From Novosphingobium sp049354825 (GTDB lineage Bacteria > Pseudomonadota > Alphaproteobacteria > Sphingomonadales > Sphingomonadaceae): a stretch of DNA of 64,000 nucleotides. Shown one piece after another: positions 1 through 10,422 of this stretch. The translations under genes and the position numbers were made by a program. The notes under the pieces were generated by a model. That model was not told where the DNA came from. It was given only the letters and a program-made list of their open reading frames with translations, and searched no databases. Every line of letters begins with the position of its first letter. Position 1 is the first letter of the stretch. The stretch covers positions 620,001 to 684,000 of the forward strand of contig NZ_CP186480.1 in assembly GCF_049354825.1 (NCBI RefSeq), read 5' to 3'.

Positions 1-1
1 C

Positions 2-649
2 TCGGCCATCGACATCATGACCGAGCAGGAAGCCAGCGAGAAGCGCCAGCGCGAGTTCGCCGAGCGGTCCAAGATGTTCGAGGAAGAGCTCGACGTCGAC
101 GAGACGCTGTCGCAGCTGCTGGTCGCGGAAGGCTTCAGCGAGCTGGAAGAAGTCGCCTATATCGACATCTCCGAACTGGCTGCGATCGAGGGCTTCGACG
201 AGGAACTGGGCGAGGAGCTGCAGAGCCGCGCCGCCGAGGCGCTCGAGCGCCGCGAGGAAGCCAACCGCGAAGCCCGCCGTGCGCTGGGCGTCGAGGACGC
301 GCTGGCCGAACTGCCGCACCTCAACGAGGCGATGCTGGTGACGCTCGGCAAGGGCGGGATCAAGACGCTCGATGACCTGGCCGATCTCGCCACCGACGAG
401 TTGATCGCCAAGAAGCGCGTCGAGCAGCGCCGCCGCAATCCCGAGGGCGCGCCGCCGCCGCCGCGCCGCGACGCCCGTCCCGAAGACAAGGGCGGCGTGC
501 TGGGCGATTACGGCCTGACCGAAGAGCAGGGCAACGAGATCATCATGGCCGCCCGCGCGCACTGGTTCGAGGACGAACCGGTCGCCGGAACCGAAAACGG
601 GCCGCAGGCCCAGACACAGGAGGCCGCCGATGCGGACTCCTCGCAATGA
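2..649 (+). CDS. nusA: Transcription termination/antitermination protein NusA, C-terminal part
   Basis: The reading frame is open from the first codon of the window, so this is the 3' part of a longer gene. The visible 215 residues are acidic and match the C-terminal end of NusA: a conserved 'DIMTEQEASEKRQREF' stretch at the start, then helix-hairpin-helix-like repeats (for example 'LLVAEGFSELEEVAYID' and 'LGKGGIKTLDDLADLA'). NusA binds RNA polymerase and nascent RNA and controls pausing, termination and antitermination. The S1 and KH domains would lie upstream of the window. It overlaps ylxR by 20 bases and heads the nusA-ylxR-infB operon typical of bacteria. Confidence 0.93.
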   Translation, partial: SAIDIMTEQEASEKRQREFAERSKMFEEELDVDETLSQLLVAEGFSELEEVAYIDISELAAIEGFDEELGEELQSRAAEALERREEANREARRALGVEDALAELPHLNEAMLVTLGKGGIKTLDDLADLATDELIAKKRVEQRRRNPEGAPPPPRRDARPEDKGGVLGDYGLTEEQGNEIIMAARAHWFEDEPVAGTENGPQAQTQEAADADSSQ

Positions 650-1349
650 GCGCCTGACGTCCGACATCGCCGAGGGTGAAGGCCCGGAAAGGAAATGCAT
701 CCTTTCCGGGGCTCACGACGCACGCGACAGCTTGATCCGCCTGGCGATCTCGCCTGACGGGGACGTGCTCCCCGATGCGCTGGCGCGTGCGCCGGGGCGC
801 GGCGCCTGGATCGGGGTCGATCGTCCCGCGCTTGAAACCGCGCTTGCCAAGGGCCATCTCAAGGGTGCGCTGGCGCGCGCCTTCAAGGGGGCGGCGCTGT
901 CCATCCCCGACGACCTGCCCGAGCGGACCGAGCGCGCGCTGACGCGCGCCTTTACCGACCGTCTTGGGCTGGAGCTGAAGTCAGGCAAGCTCCTGATGGG
1001 GTCAGACCGGATCGCGGAGAACGCGCGCGCCGGCAAGGTGGCATGGCTGGCCCATGCCGCCGACGCGGGCGACGATGGGTCGAGGAAGCTCGACCAGGCC
1101 TGGCGCGTCGGGCGCGAGGAAGAAGGCAGCGGCTTTGGCGGGATGCGCTTGCCACTGGACCGGGCAACGCTGTCTGTGGCATTGGGCCGCGACAATGTCG
1201 TCCATCTGGCGCTGACCGATCCGGCGGCGGCCCAACGGGTCGCCCTGCCGTTGCAGCGCCTGCTGCGTTTTCTGGGGCACGATGTGTCCGCACAAGCAGA
1301 CCACCGGACGGCAAGTGCGCCGGCCGGTGTGACGACGACTGAAGTTTGA
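630..1349 (+). CDS. ylxR: YlxR-family (DUF448) RNA-binding protein with L7Ae-like C-terminal domain
   Basis: 239 residues. Residues about 18-85 resemble the YlxR/DUF448 domain ('GPERKCILSG', 'SLIRLAISPDGDVLPD', 'APGRGAWIGV'), and the second half ('GLELKSGKLLMGSDRI') resembles the L7Ae/L30e-like domain fused to YlxR in alphaproteobacteria. The start is set by a perfect AGGAGG at 618-623, six bases before the ATG, inside the nusA reading frame. The position between nusA and infB is the classic one for this family. YlxR is a nucleic-acid-binding regulator in other bacteria; its exact role here is not known. Confidence 0.9.
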   Translation: MRTPRNERLTSDIAEGEGPERKCILSGAHDARDSLIRLAISPDGDVLPDALARAPGRGAWIGVDRPALETALAKGHLKGALARAFKGAALSIPDDLPERTERALTRAFTDRLGLELKSGKLLMGSDRIAENARAGKVAWLAHAADAGDDGSRKLDQAWRVGREEEGSGFGGMRLPLDRATLSVALGRDNVVHLALTDPAAAQRVALPLQRLLRFLGHDVSAQADHRTASAPAGVTTTEV

Positions 1350-1366
1350 AGGACGAAGACAGGCAT

Positions 1367-3907
<2,541 letters not shown>

Positions 3908-3910
3908 GTC

Positions 3911-4450
3911 TTGGCGCGCTACCTCGCCCTGCTCGGTTCGATCAACGTCGGCGGCAATCGCCTGGCGATGAGCGAACTGCGCGAGGCGCTGGCGCGCGAG
4001 GATTTCGAGGACGTCGAGACGGTGGTGGCAAGCGGCAACGTGCTGTTCACGCACGAGCCGCGCCCGTCCGAGGGGCTGGCGGACAAGATCGCCTATGTCC
4101 TGAAGGACCGATTCGACATCGCCTCGACCGTGATCGTGCTGACGCGTGACGAACTGGCGGCGACGCTGGCGGAAAGCCCGTTCGCGGACTGCGAGGGCAA
4201 GGCGGTCCATGTCCACTTCCTGGCCGGCCAGCCGACCGGGGCGCAGTTCGACGCGTTGGTGGCCGACCATGCCGGACGGGGCAGCGAACGGATCGCCCCC
4301 GGCACCCGCGCGCTGCACATCGACTTCGCCGCGGGTGTCGCCGACTCCAAGTTGACCGGTCCGTTCATGGAGCGCCGGCTCGGCTTCAAGGGCACCGCGC
4401 GCAATCGACGCTCGCTCCAGCGCATTCTCGACAAGATGGACGCCGCCTGA
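3911..4450 (+). CDS. DUF1697 family protein
   Basis: 179 residues, starting at TTG three bases after the infB stop. The N-terminus ('YLALLGSINVGGNRLAMSEL') and the following 'VETVVASGNVLF' match the DUF1697 family; the C-terminus 'GTARNRRSLQRILDKM' also fits ('T.RN..T...L' in the family). No biochemical function is established that I know of. It sits between infB and rbfA, translationally linked on both sides (3-base gap upstream, 1-base overlap downstream), so it is surely cotranscribed with the initiation-factor genes. Insertion of DUF1697 here is not part of the standard gene order. Confidence 0.88.
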   Translation: MARYLALLGSINVGGNRLAMSELREALAREDFEDVETVVASGNVLFTHEPRPSEGLADKIAYVLKDRFDIASTVIVLTRDELAATLAESPFADCEGKAVHVHFLAGQPTGAQFDALVADHAGRGSERIAPGTRALHIDFAAGVADSKLTGPFMERRLGFKGTARNRRSLQRILDKMDAA

Positions 4451-4845
4451 TGGCCCGTTTGCCCGCTACCCCCGAAACCCGCTCGGTCCGCCTGCTCAAG
4501 GTCGGCGAGCAGGTCCGCCACGTGATTTCCGAACTGTTGCTGCGCCAGGAGGTTCATGACGACGTCCTGACCGCGCACGCCGTCTCGGTGACCGAGGTGC
4601 GCATGAGCCCCGACCTGCGCCACGCCAGCGTCTTCGTGAAACCGCTGCTGGGCAAGGACGAGGAGGTCGTGCTCAAGGCCCTGCGCACCAACACGGCGTT
4701 TTTCCAGAAGGCAGTCGCCGGCAAGCTTAAGCTGAAATATGCCGCCAAGCTGCGGTTTCTGTCCGATGAGAGCTTTGACGAAGCGGCACGGATCGACGCG
4801 CTGCTGTCCGATCCCAAGGTCAAGCGCGACCTGGGCGAGGACTAG
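4450..4845 (+). CDS. rbfA: Ribosome-binding factor A
   Basis: 131 residues. RbfA features: N-terminal 'SVRLLKVGEQVRHVISELL', central 'VTEVRMSPDLRHASVFVKPL', and C-terminal 'KYAAKLRFLSDESFDEAARID'. RbfA binds pre-30S particles and helps mature the 5' end of 16S rRNA. The ATG overlaps the DUF1697 TGA by one base (TGATG). Its stop codon overlaps that of the convergent GNAT gene in a CTAG tetranucleotide, so the plus-strand operon probably ends or is interrupted here. Confidence 0.95.
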   Translation: MARLPATPETRSVRLLKVGEQVRHVISELLLRQEVHDDVLTAHAVSVTEVRMSPDLRHASVFVKPLLGKDEEVVLKALRTNTAFFQKAVAGKLKLKYAAKLRFLSDESFDEAARIDALLSDPKVKRDLGED

Positions 4846-5261
4846 AGGTCCCAGAAATACAGTACGCAGTCCTTCGCTTCGGCGAAGGACCCGTACCATG
4901 CGCGCGCGCCGTCATTTCCGCGCTCAGTCGCCAGCCATATGTCGGCGCAGCCCAGTTCGCGCGCGCAGGCTTCCAGTTCGGCCAGCAGCGCGCGGGCGAT
5001 GCCGCGGCGGCGATGGTCCGGGCTGACCGCGACCTCGTCGACGTAGAGGTCGCTCGGCTTGTCGGGATGGCGGTGCAGCGCGCCCATCGCCTGACCGATC
5101 ACGCGCCCGTTCTCGCATGCGACGACCAGCACCGTGCCGGGGTCGGCCAGATAGGCGGCCAGCAGGGCCGCATCGATGGGATCGTTGAAGACGCCCGCGG
5201 CGACGTCCACCAGCCGGTCGGCATCTGCTGGGCCGATCCGCACGATCAAAAATTCGTCCAT
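4842..5261 (-). CDS. GNAT family N-acetyltransferase
   Basis: 139 residues. The acetyl-CoA-binding motif A is visible as 'VSPDHRRRGIARALLAELE' at about residues 80-98, preceded by 'SDLYVDEV' and followed by 'LWLATERGNDGARAWYGSFA', the usual C-terminal GNAT fold. Substrate cannot be told from sequence. It is the only minus-strand gene within the nusA-pnp block and is convergent with rbfA (4-base overlap at the stops) and divergent from tdk (62-base gap). Confidence 0.88.
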   Translation of the reverse strand: MDEFLIVRIGPADADRLVDVAAGVFNDPIDAALLAAYLADPGTVLVVACENGRVIGQAMGALHRHPDKPSDLYVDEVAVSPDHRRRGIARALLAELEACARELGCADIWLATERGNDGARAWYGSFAEAKDCVLYFWDL

Positions 5262-5323
5262 CGCCGGCCCGTACCTTTACGAACGCCGTTTGCGTCCGCC
5301 CCGCTGTCCCCTAACAGGCGAAC

Positions 5324-5911
5324 ATGGCCAAGCTCTATTTCTACTACGCCAGCATGAACGCGGGGAAGTCGACAACGCTGCTGCAGGCGGATTTCAACTA
5401 CCGTGAGCGCGGCATGGCAACGATGCTGTGGACCGCCGCGCTCGATACCCGCGCCGACCACGCGATCGAAAGCCGGATCGGCCTGGGCGCGGACGCGCAC
5501 CGGTTCGATGCCGATACCGACTTGTGGGAGCGTGTCACCGCCGCGCACCGGGTTGAGCCACTTGCCTGTGTACTGGTCGACGAGGCGCAGTTCCTGACGC
5601 CGGTCCAGGCCTGGCAACTCGCCAGGCTTGCGGACGAGGCCAACATCCCGGTCCTTTGTTATGGCCTGCGCACCGATTTCCAGGGCGAGCTGTTTCCCGG
5701 CGCGGGCGTGCTGCTGGGCATTGCCGACAGCCTGGTCGAGCTCAAGGCGGTCTGCCATTGCGGACGCAAGGCGGCGATGAATCTGCGGGTCGATGCCCAG
5801 GGCGCAGCGGTCAAGCAAGGTGCCCAAACCGAGATCGGCGGCAACGACCGTTACGTGGCGCTGTGCCGCCGCCATTTCACCGAGGCGCTCGGCGCCGGGC
5901 CGGTGACATGA
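5324..5911 (+). CDS. tdk: Thymidine kinase
   Basis: 195 residues, the usual size of the type II (tetrameric, zinc-binding) enzyme that phosphorylates thymidine for salvage. P-loop 'SMNAGKST' at residues 10-17, Walker-B-like 'VLVDEAQFLT', lid and C-terminal zinc site with 'CHCGRKA' and 'CRRHF'. Its ATG follows a short 62-base gap after the divergent GNAT gene, so its promoter lies there. Its TGA overlaps the start of the next gene (ATGA). Confidence 0.95.
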   Translation: MAKLYFYYASMNAGKSTTLLQADFNYRERGMATMLWTAALDTRADHAIESRIGLGADAHRFDADTDLWERVTAAHRVEPLACVLVDEAQFLTPVQAWQLARLADEANIPVLCYGLRTDFQGELFPGAGVLLGIADSLVELKAVCHCGRKAAMNLRVDAQGAAVKQGAQTEIGGNDRYVALCRRHFTEALGAGPVT

Positions 5912-6600
5912 ACGACACGATCGTCCAGGCCGCCGCGCTGATCATCCCGTTGGTGATCGCAATCGTCTTTCACGAGGTTGCGCACGGCGCGGTGGCGCGG
6001 ATGCTGGGCGATCCGACGGCTGCCGAGGCGAACCGGCTCAGCCTCAATCCGCTTCGCCATGTCGACCCGGTCGGCACGGTCATCGTGCCCGGCCTGCTGG
6101 CGCTGGCGAAGGCGCCGGTGTTCGGCTGGGCCAAGCCGGTCCCGGTCGATTTCACCCGGCTCAGGAACCCGCGCGCCGGCATGGCGATCGTCGCCGCTGC
6201 GGGGCCGATGACCAATTTCGGGCTGGGCGTTCTCGGCGCGATCCTGCTGGGGCTGCTGCTGCGGATCCATGGCGGGGTGCAGGCACCGACCGGCGTCGTT
6301 GGCTTCATCGCCCAAAACCTGGTCAACTTTCTGCAGATCAATATCTTCCTGGCACTGTTCAACCTGCTGCCGATCCCGCCGTTCGATGGTTCGCACATCG
6401 TCGAGGCGGCGCTGCCGCGCCCGCTGGCACGCGGCTACGCGGCGCTGCGGCAGACCGGCTTCCTGCTGGTGCTGGTGGTTCTGGTCGTGCTGCCGTGGGC
6501 GTTCCCGTCGTTCGATCCGGTCCCGGCGCTAGTCGGGCCGCCGTTCGACTGGGTCTACGGGCATTACCTGTCGCTCGCATCGCTCATCGCCGGGGGTTGA
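5908..6600 (+). CDS. Site-2 protease family (M50-like) membrane metalloprotease
   Basis: 230 residues. The zinc motif HExxH is 'HEVAH' at residues 22-26 in the first membrane helix, and the second metal-binding motif is visible as 'NLLPIPPFDGSHI'. Four or more hydrophobic segments. There is no PDZ domain, so it belongs to the short site-2-protease group rather than RseP proper. Such proteases cut substrates within the membrane; the substrate is unknown. The ATG at 5908 overlaps the tdk stop. A longer in-frame opening from 5656 lies inside tdk and is not credible. Confidence 0.88.
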   Translation: MNDTIVQAAALIIPLVIAIVFHEVAHGAVARMLGDPTAAEANRLSLNPLRHVDPVGTVIVPGLLALAKAPVFGWAKPVPVDFTRLRNPRAGMAIVAAAGPMTNFGLGVLGAILLGLLLRIHGGVQAPTGVVGFIAQNLVNFLQINIFLALFNLLPIPPFDGSHIVEAALPRPLARGYAALRQTGFLLVLVVLVVLPWAFPSFDPVPALVGPPFDWVYGHYLSLASLIAGG

Positions 6601-6601
6601 C

Positions 6602-7501
6602 CTGCCGCACGGCTGGCTGATCCTGGACAAGCCGCTCGGGCTCGGCAGCACGCAGGCGGTTGCCGCGGTCAAGCGCAACTTGCGCGAGGCCGGCCACGGC
6701 AGGGTCAAGGTCGGGCACGGCGGCACCCTCGATCCCCTGGCAAGCGGCGTCCTGCCGATCGCGCTCGGCGAGGCGACCAAGCTGGCCGGGCGAATGCTGG
6801 ACGCCAGCAAGACCTATGAATTCACGATCGCGTTCGGCAGCCAGACCGACACGCTCGACGCCGAGGGCCGCGTGATCGCAGAAAGCGACCTGCGCCCCTC
6901 GCGTGCCGAGGTCGAGGCCGTGCTGCCGCGTTTCAGCGGCGCCATCGAGCAAGTGCCGCCCGTCTTTTCCGCGCTCAAGGTCGACGGCGAACGGGCTTAT
7001 GACCGGGCCCGGGCCGGCGAAGCGGTCAACCTGGTTGCGCGCGCGGTCACCATCCACGCGCTTGCGCTGCAATCGGGTGGCGAGGGCGAGGCGACGCTGC
7101 GCGCCGACGTATCCAAGGGAACCTACATCCGCAGCCTTGCGCGTGACATCGCCCTGGCGCTGGGAACGGTCGGCCATGTCAGCTATCTCAGGCGCACGCG
7201 GGCTGGACCGTTCGGCATAGAAACGGCGATTTCACTGGACAAGCTGAACGAAATCGGCAAGGGCGCGCCACTTGAACAGGTACTCTTGCCGCTTGAGGCA
7301 GGGCTGGACGACATCCCGGCTCTAACCCTCGACCCGGAGCAGGCAAGGGCGGTCCGACAGGGCCGTGTTCTGACCGGACTGGCTCTCGACGACGGGCTGC
7401 ATTGGGGACGCGCGGGCACCACGCCTGTCGCCCTGCTGCAGCTTTCCGGTGGCACGGCCACCGTCGTCAGGGGCTTCAACCTTCCCGATGTCGCGGAGTA
7501 A
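6602..7501 (+). CDS. truB: tRNA pseudouridine(55) synthase TruB (start codon non-standard)
   Basis: About 299 residues. TruB converts U55 of tRNAs to pseudouridine. Conserved N-terminal block 'HGWLILDKPLGLGSTQAV' and catalytic motif 'GGTLDPLASGVLP' (Asp44 on this numbering), then 'KTYEFTIAFG' and 'VSKGTYIRSLARDI'. The frame is closed by a TAG at 6530-6532, and between that and the conserved block there is no ATG, GTG or TTG. The first standard-type start (TTG, 6680) would delete the conserved N-terminus. I place the start at CTG 6602, preceded by a G-rich GGGGG (6592-6596); ATT 6563 is an alternative, as is a one-base assembly error that would restore the TTG overlapping the upstream TGA. The gene itself is certain; its 5' end is not. 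Confidence 0.9.
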   Translation: MPHGWLILDKPLGLGSTQAVAAVKRNLREAGHGRVKVGHGGTLDPLASGVLPIALGEATKLAGRMLDASKTYEFTIAFGSQTDTLDAEGRVIAESDLRPSRAEVEAVLPRFSGAIEQVPPVFSALKVDGERAYDRARAGEAVNLVARAVTIHALALQSGGEGEATLRADVSKGTYIRSLARDIALALGTVGHVSYLRRTRAGPFGIETAISLDKLNEIGKGAPLEQVLLPLEAGLDDIPALTLDPEQARAVRQGRVLTGLALDDGLHWGRAGTTPVALLQLSGGTATVVRGFNLPDVAE

Positions 7502-7505
7502 GCAT

Positions 7506-7775
7506 ATGTCGGTGACCGCCGAAAAGAAGCAGGAAATCATCTCGGACAACGCCCGTGCCAAGGGCGATACCGGTTCGCCGGAAGTCCAGGTCGCGATCCT
7601 GACCAGCCGTATTCTCACCCTGACCGAGCACTTCAAGACCCACGCGAAGGACAACCATTCGCGCCGCGGTCTTCTGATGATGGTCAACAAGCGTCGTACG
7701 CTGCTCGACTACCTGAAGAAGAAGGACGTCGACCGCTATAATGCCCTGATCCAGAAGCTGGGTCTGCGTAAGTGA
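7506..7775 (+). CDS. rpsO: 30S ribosomal protein S15
   Basis: 89 residues, the standard S15 length. Typical sequence: 'DTGSPEVQVAILTSRI', 'HSRRGLLMMVNKRR', 'LLDYLKKKD', ending in 'LGLRK'. S15 binds the central domain of 16S rRNA and is a primary assembly protein. The ATG at 7506 is four bases after the truB stop. The rpsO-pnp neighbourhood is conserved across bacteria. A rho-independent terminator follows directly. Confidence 0.97.
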   Translation: MSVTAEKKQEIISDNARAKGDTGSPEVQVAILTSRILTLTEHFKTHAKDNHSRRGLLMMVNKRRTLLDYLKKKDVDRYNALIQKLGLRK

Positions 7776-7785
7776 CGTAATGCTT

Positions 7786-7809
7786 CGGCCCGCCTCTGGC
7801 GGGCCGTTT
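7786..7809 (+). terminator. Rho-independent terminator after rpsO
   Basis: Perfect 9-bp GC-rich stem (7786-7794 with 7798-7806), 3-base loop, then TTT. It begins 10 bases after the rpsO stop and could terminate or attenuate transcription before pnp. Confidence 0.85.
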
Positions 7810-7822
7810 AGCATCACGACAG

Positions 7823-7933
7823 CCTGAACCCGGTTCAGGATCCATCGGGCCAAGCCGCGATGGGAAGAATGGGTCCCGGACCGATCCGGGATCACGTAAA
7901 CGGCCAGAGGCCTGCAATTCGGCAGCCTCGGCC
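7823..7933 (+). repeat. Three consecutive stem-loops in the pnp leader
   Basis: Between the rpsO terminator and pnp there are three palindromes: 7823-7830/7832-7839 (8-bp arms), 7872-7880/7885-7893 (9 bp with one G-T pair) and 7902-7915/7922-7933 (12 pairs with two single-base bulges). They may be dispersed REP-like elements, which sphingomonads have in many intergenic regions, or the processed leader through which PNPase represses its own mRNA, as known for Escherichia coli. The sequence alone does not separate these. Confidence 0.6.
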
Positions 7934-8030
7934 ACTGGATGCACGAAGCGTCCGCACCGGACCGGGACGGTACACCCGGCACACGAGGCCCCGCGCCGCA
8001 ATTGGGCCGCGCGGGTTCACAAGGATAATC

Positions 8031-10349
8031 ATGTTCGACATCAAAACCGTATCGATGGAGTGGGGCGGAAAGACCCTCACTCTGGAAACCGGGCACATTG
8101 CCCGCCAGGCCAATGGCGCAGTGCTCGCCACTTATGGCGAGACCGTGGTGCTCTGCGCCGTGACCGCCGCCAAGGGCGTGAAGGAAGGGCAGGATTTCTT
8201 CCCGCTTACCGTTCACTACCAGGAAAAGTTCTTCGCCGCCGGGCGCATCCCGGGCGGCTTCTTCAAGCGTGAGCGCGGCGCGACCGAAAAGGAAACGCTG
8301 GTTTCCCGCCTGATCGACCGTCCGGTCCGTCCGCTGTTCCCCGAAGGTTTCTATAACGAGATCAACGTGATCGCGCAGGTCCTGTCGTTCGACGGCGAGA
8401 CCGAGCCCGATATCGTCGCGATGATCGCCGCCTCGGCTGCGCTCACCATTTCGGGCGTTCCGTTCATGGGCCCGATCGGCGCGTGCCGCGTCGGTTACGA
8501 GGACGGTGAATACACGCTCAACCCGAAGCAGGACGTTGCCGCCAACGGCCAGCTCGACCTGATCGTCGCCGCCACCGGCAACGCGGTCATGATGGTCGAA
8601 TCCGAAGCCAAGGAGCTTTCGGAAGAAACCATGCTCGGCGCGGTGCTGTTCGCGCACGACGAGATCCGCAAGGTCACCGACCTGATCATCAAGCTGGCCG
8701 AAAAGGCCGCCAAGGACCCCTGGGACATCGCCATCAGCGACAACTCGGGCGTGAAGGCGAAGCTCAAGGACCTGATCGGCAAGGACATCGCTGCCGCCTA
8801 CAAGCTGACCGACAAGTCGGCCCGATCGGCTGCGCTGAACGCCGCGCGCGACAAGGCCAAGGAAGCCTTCTCGGGCGAGGACGCGCAGACCCAGATGGTC
8901 GCCATCAAGTCGGTCAAGAAGGTCGAGGCGGACATCGTTCGCGGCGCCATCCTCAAGGACGGCACCCGCATCGACGGTCGCACCACCACGCAGGTCCGTC
9001 CGATCGAAGCGATGGTCGGCTTCCTGCCGCGCACGCACGGTTCGGCGCTGTTCACCCGCGGCGAGACGCAGGCGATCTGCACCACAACGCTGGGCACCAA
9101 GGACAGCGAGCAGATGATCGACGGGCTGGAAGGTCTGTCGTACTCGAACTTCATGCTGCACTATAACTTCCCGCCCTATTCGGTTGGCGAAGTTGGCCGT
9201 TTCGGCGCCCCGTCGCGCCGTGACACCGGCCACGGCAAGCTGGCATGGCGCGCGCTGCGCGCGGTGCTGCCGAGCAAGGACGAGTTTCCGTACACGATCC
9301 GCGTGGTGTCCGACATCACCGAGTCCAACGGATCGTCTTCGATGGCGACCGTCTGCGGCGGCGCGCTGTCGATGATGGACGCCGGCGTGCCGATCAAGCG
9401 CCCGGTTTCCGGCATTGCGATGGGCCTGATCCTGGAAGGCGACAAGTTCTCGGTCCTGTCCGACATCCTGGGTGACGAAGATCACCTCGGTGACATGGAC
9501 TTCAAGGTCGCCGGCACGTCCGAGGGCATCACCACGATGCAGATGGACATCAAGATCGCGGGCATCACGCGCGAGATCTTCGAAGCCGCGCTGCACCAGG
9601 CCAAGGACGGCCGCGCCCACATCCTGGGTGAGATGACCAAGGCGCTGGGTTCGGCCCGGACCGAGCTTTCGGCCCATGCCCCCCGCATCGAGACGCTGCA
9701 GATCGACAAGTCGAAGATCCGCGAAGTCATCGGTACCGGCGGCAAGGTCATCCGCGAGATCGTCGCGGAAACCGGTGCCAAGGTCGACATCGACGACGAG
9801 GGCCTGATCAAGATCAGCTCGTCCGACACCGCGCAGATCGAGGCTGCCAAGGCCTGGATCCTGGGCATCGTGGAAGAGCCGGAAATCGGCAAGGTCTACG
9901 ACGGCAAGGTCGTCACGATCGTCGATTTCGGCGCCTTCGTGAACTTCATGGGCGGCAAGGACGGCCTGGTCCACGTCTCGGAAATGCGCAACGAGCGCGT
10001 CGAGAAGCCGACCGACGTCGTGTCGGAAGGCATGCCGGTGAAGGTCAAAGTGCTCGAGGTCGATCCGCGCGGCAAGGTTCGCCTGTCGATGCGCGTCGTC
10101 GACCAGGAAACGGGCGCCGAGCTGGAAGACACCCGTCCGCCGCGCGAGCCGCGCTCGGACCGGGGCGGTGACCGTGGCGGCGACCGTCGTGGCCCGCGCA
10201 GCGGCGGCGGCGGTGGCGGCCGTGACCGTGGTCCCCGGAACGATCGGGGCGGCGACCGCGGCGATCGCGGGCCGCGCCGTGAGCGTGAAGGCGGCGAAGG
10301 CGGGGGCAACCCAGACCACATGCCGGCTTTCCTCAAGTCGGACGACTGA
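8031..10349 (+). CDS. pnp: Polyribonucleotide nucleotidyltransferase (PNPase)
   Basis: 772 residues. Two RNase PH domains flank a helical linker; the second carries 'FTRGETQAICTTTLGT' and 'SDITESNGSSSMATVCGG'. KH domain at about 556-615 ('IREVIGTGGKVIREI'), S1 domain at about 620-690 ('GKVVTIVDFGAFVNF'). It degrades RNA 3' to 5' with phosphate. The last ~70 residues are an Arg/Gly/Asp-rich tail (DRGG repeats), ending 'MPAFLKSDD'. ATG at 8031 has AAGGA upstream; an in-frame opening from 7860 is leader sequence, not protein. Confidence 0.97.
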   Translation: MFDIKTVSMEWGGKTLTLETGHIARQANGAVLATYGETVVLCAVTAAKGVKEGQDFFPLTVHYQEKFFAAGRIPGGFFKRERGATEKETLVSRLIDRPVRPLFPEGFYNEINVIAQVLSFDGETEPDIVAMIAASAALTISGVPFMGPIGACRVGYEDGEYTLNPKQDVAANGQLDLIVAATGNAVMMVESEAKELSEETMLGAVLFAHDEIRKVTDLIIKLAEKAAKDPWDIAISDNSGVKAKLKDLIGKDIAAAYKLTDKSARSAALNAARDKAKEAFSGEDAQTQMVAIKSVKKVEADIVRGAILKDGTRIDGRTTTQVRPIEAMVGFLPRTHGSALFTRGETQAICTTTLGTKDSEQMIDGLEGLSYSNFMLHYNFPPYSVGEVGRFGAPSRRDTGHGKLAWRALRAVLPSKDEFPYTIRVVSDITESNGSSSMATVCGGALSMMDAGVPIKRPVSGIAMGLILEGDKFSVLSDILGDEDHLGDMDFKVAGTSEGITTMQMDIKIAGITREIFEAALHQAKDGRAHILGEMTKALGSARTELSAHAPRIETLQIDKSKIREVIGTGGKVIREIVAETGAKVDIDDEGLIKISSSDTAQIEAAKAWILGIVEEPEIGKVYDGKVVTIVDFGAFVNFMGGKDGLVHVSEMRNERVEKPTDVVSEGMPVKVKVLEVDPRGKVRLSMRVVDQETGAELEDTRPPREPRSDRGGDRGGDRRGPRSGGGGGGRDRGPRNDRGGDRGDRGPRREREGGEGGGNPDHMPAFLKSDD

Positions 10350-10372
10350 TCGTCCGACCTGACTGGAACAGA

Positions 10373-10401
10373 GGGGCCGCAAGCGATTGCGGCCCCTTTT
10401 T
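10373..10401 (+). terminator. Rho-independent terminator after pnp
   Basis: Perfect 10-bp stem (10373-10382 with 10387-10396), 4-base loop GCGA, followed by TTTTT. Located 24 bases after the pnp stop. A second small inverted repeat spans the stop codon itself (10338-10345/10352-10359). Confidence 0.93.
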
Positions 10402-10422
10402 CTTTGGCCATAGGTACCGTCC

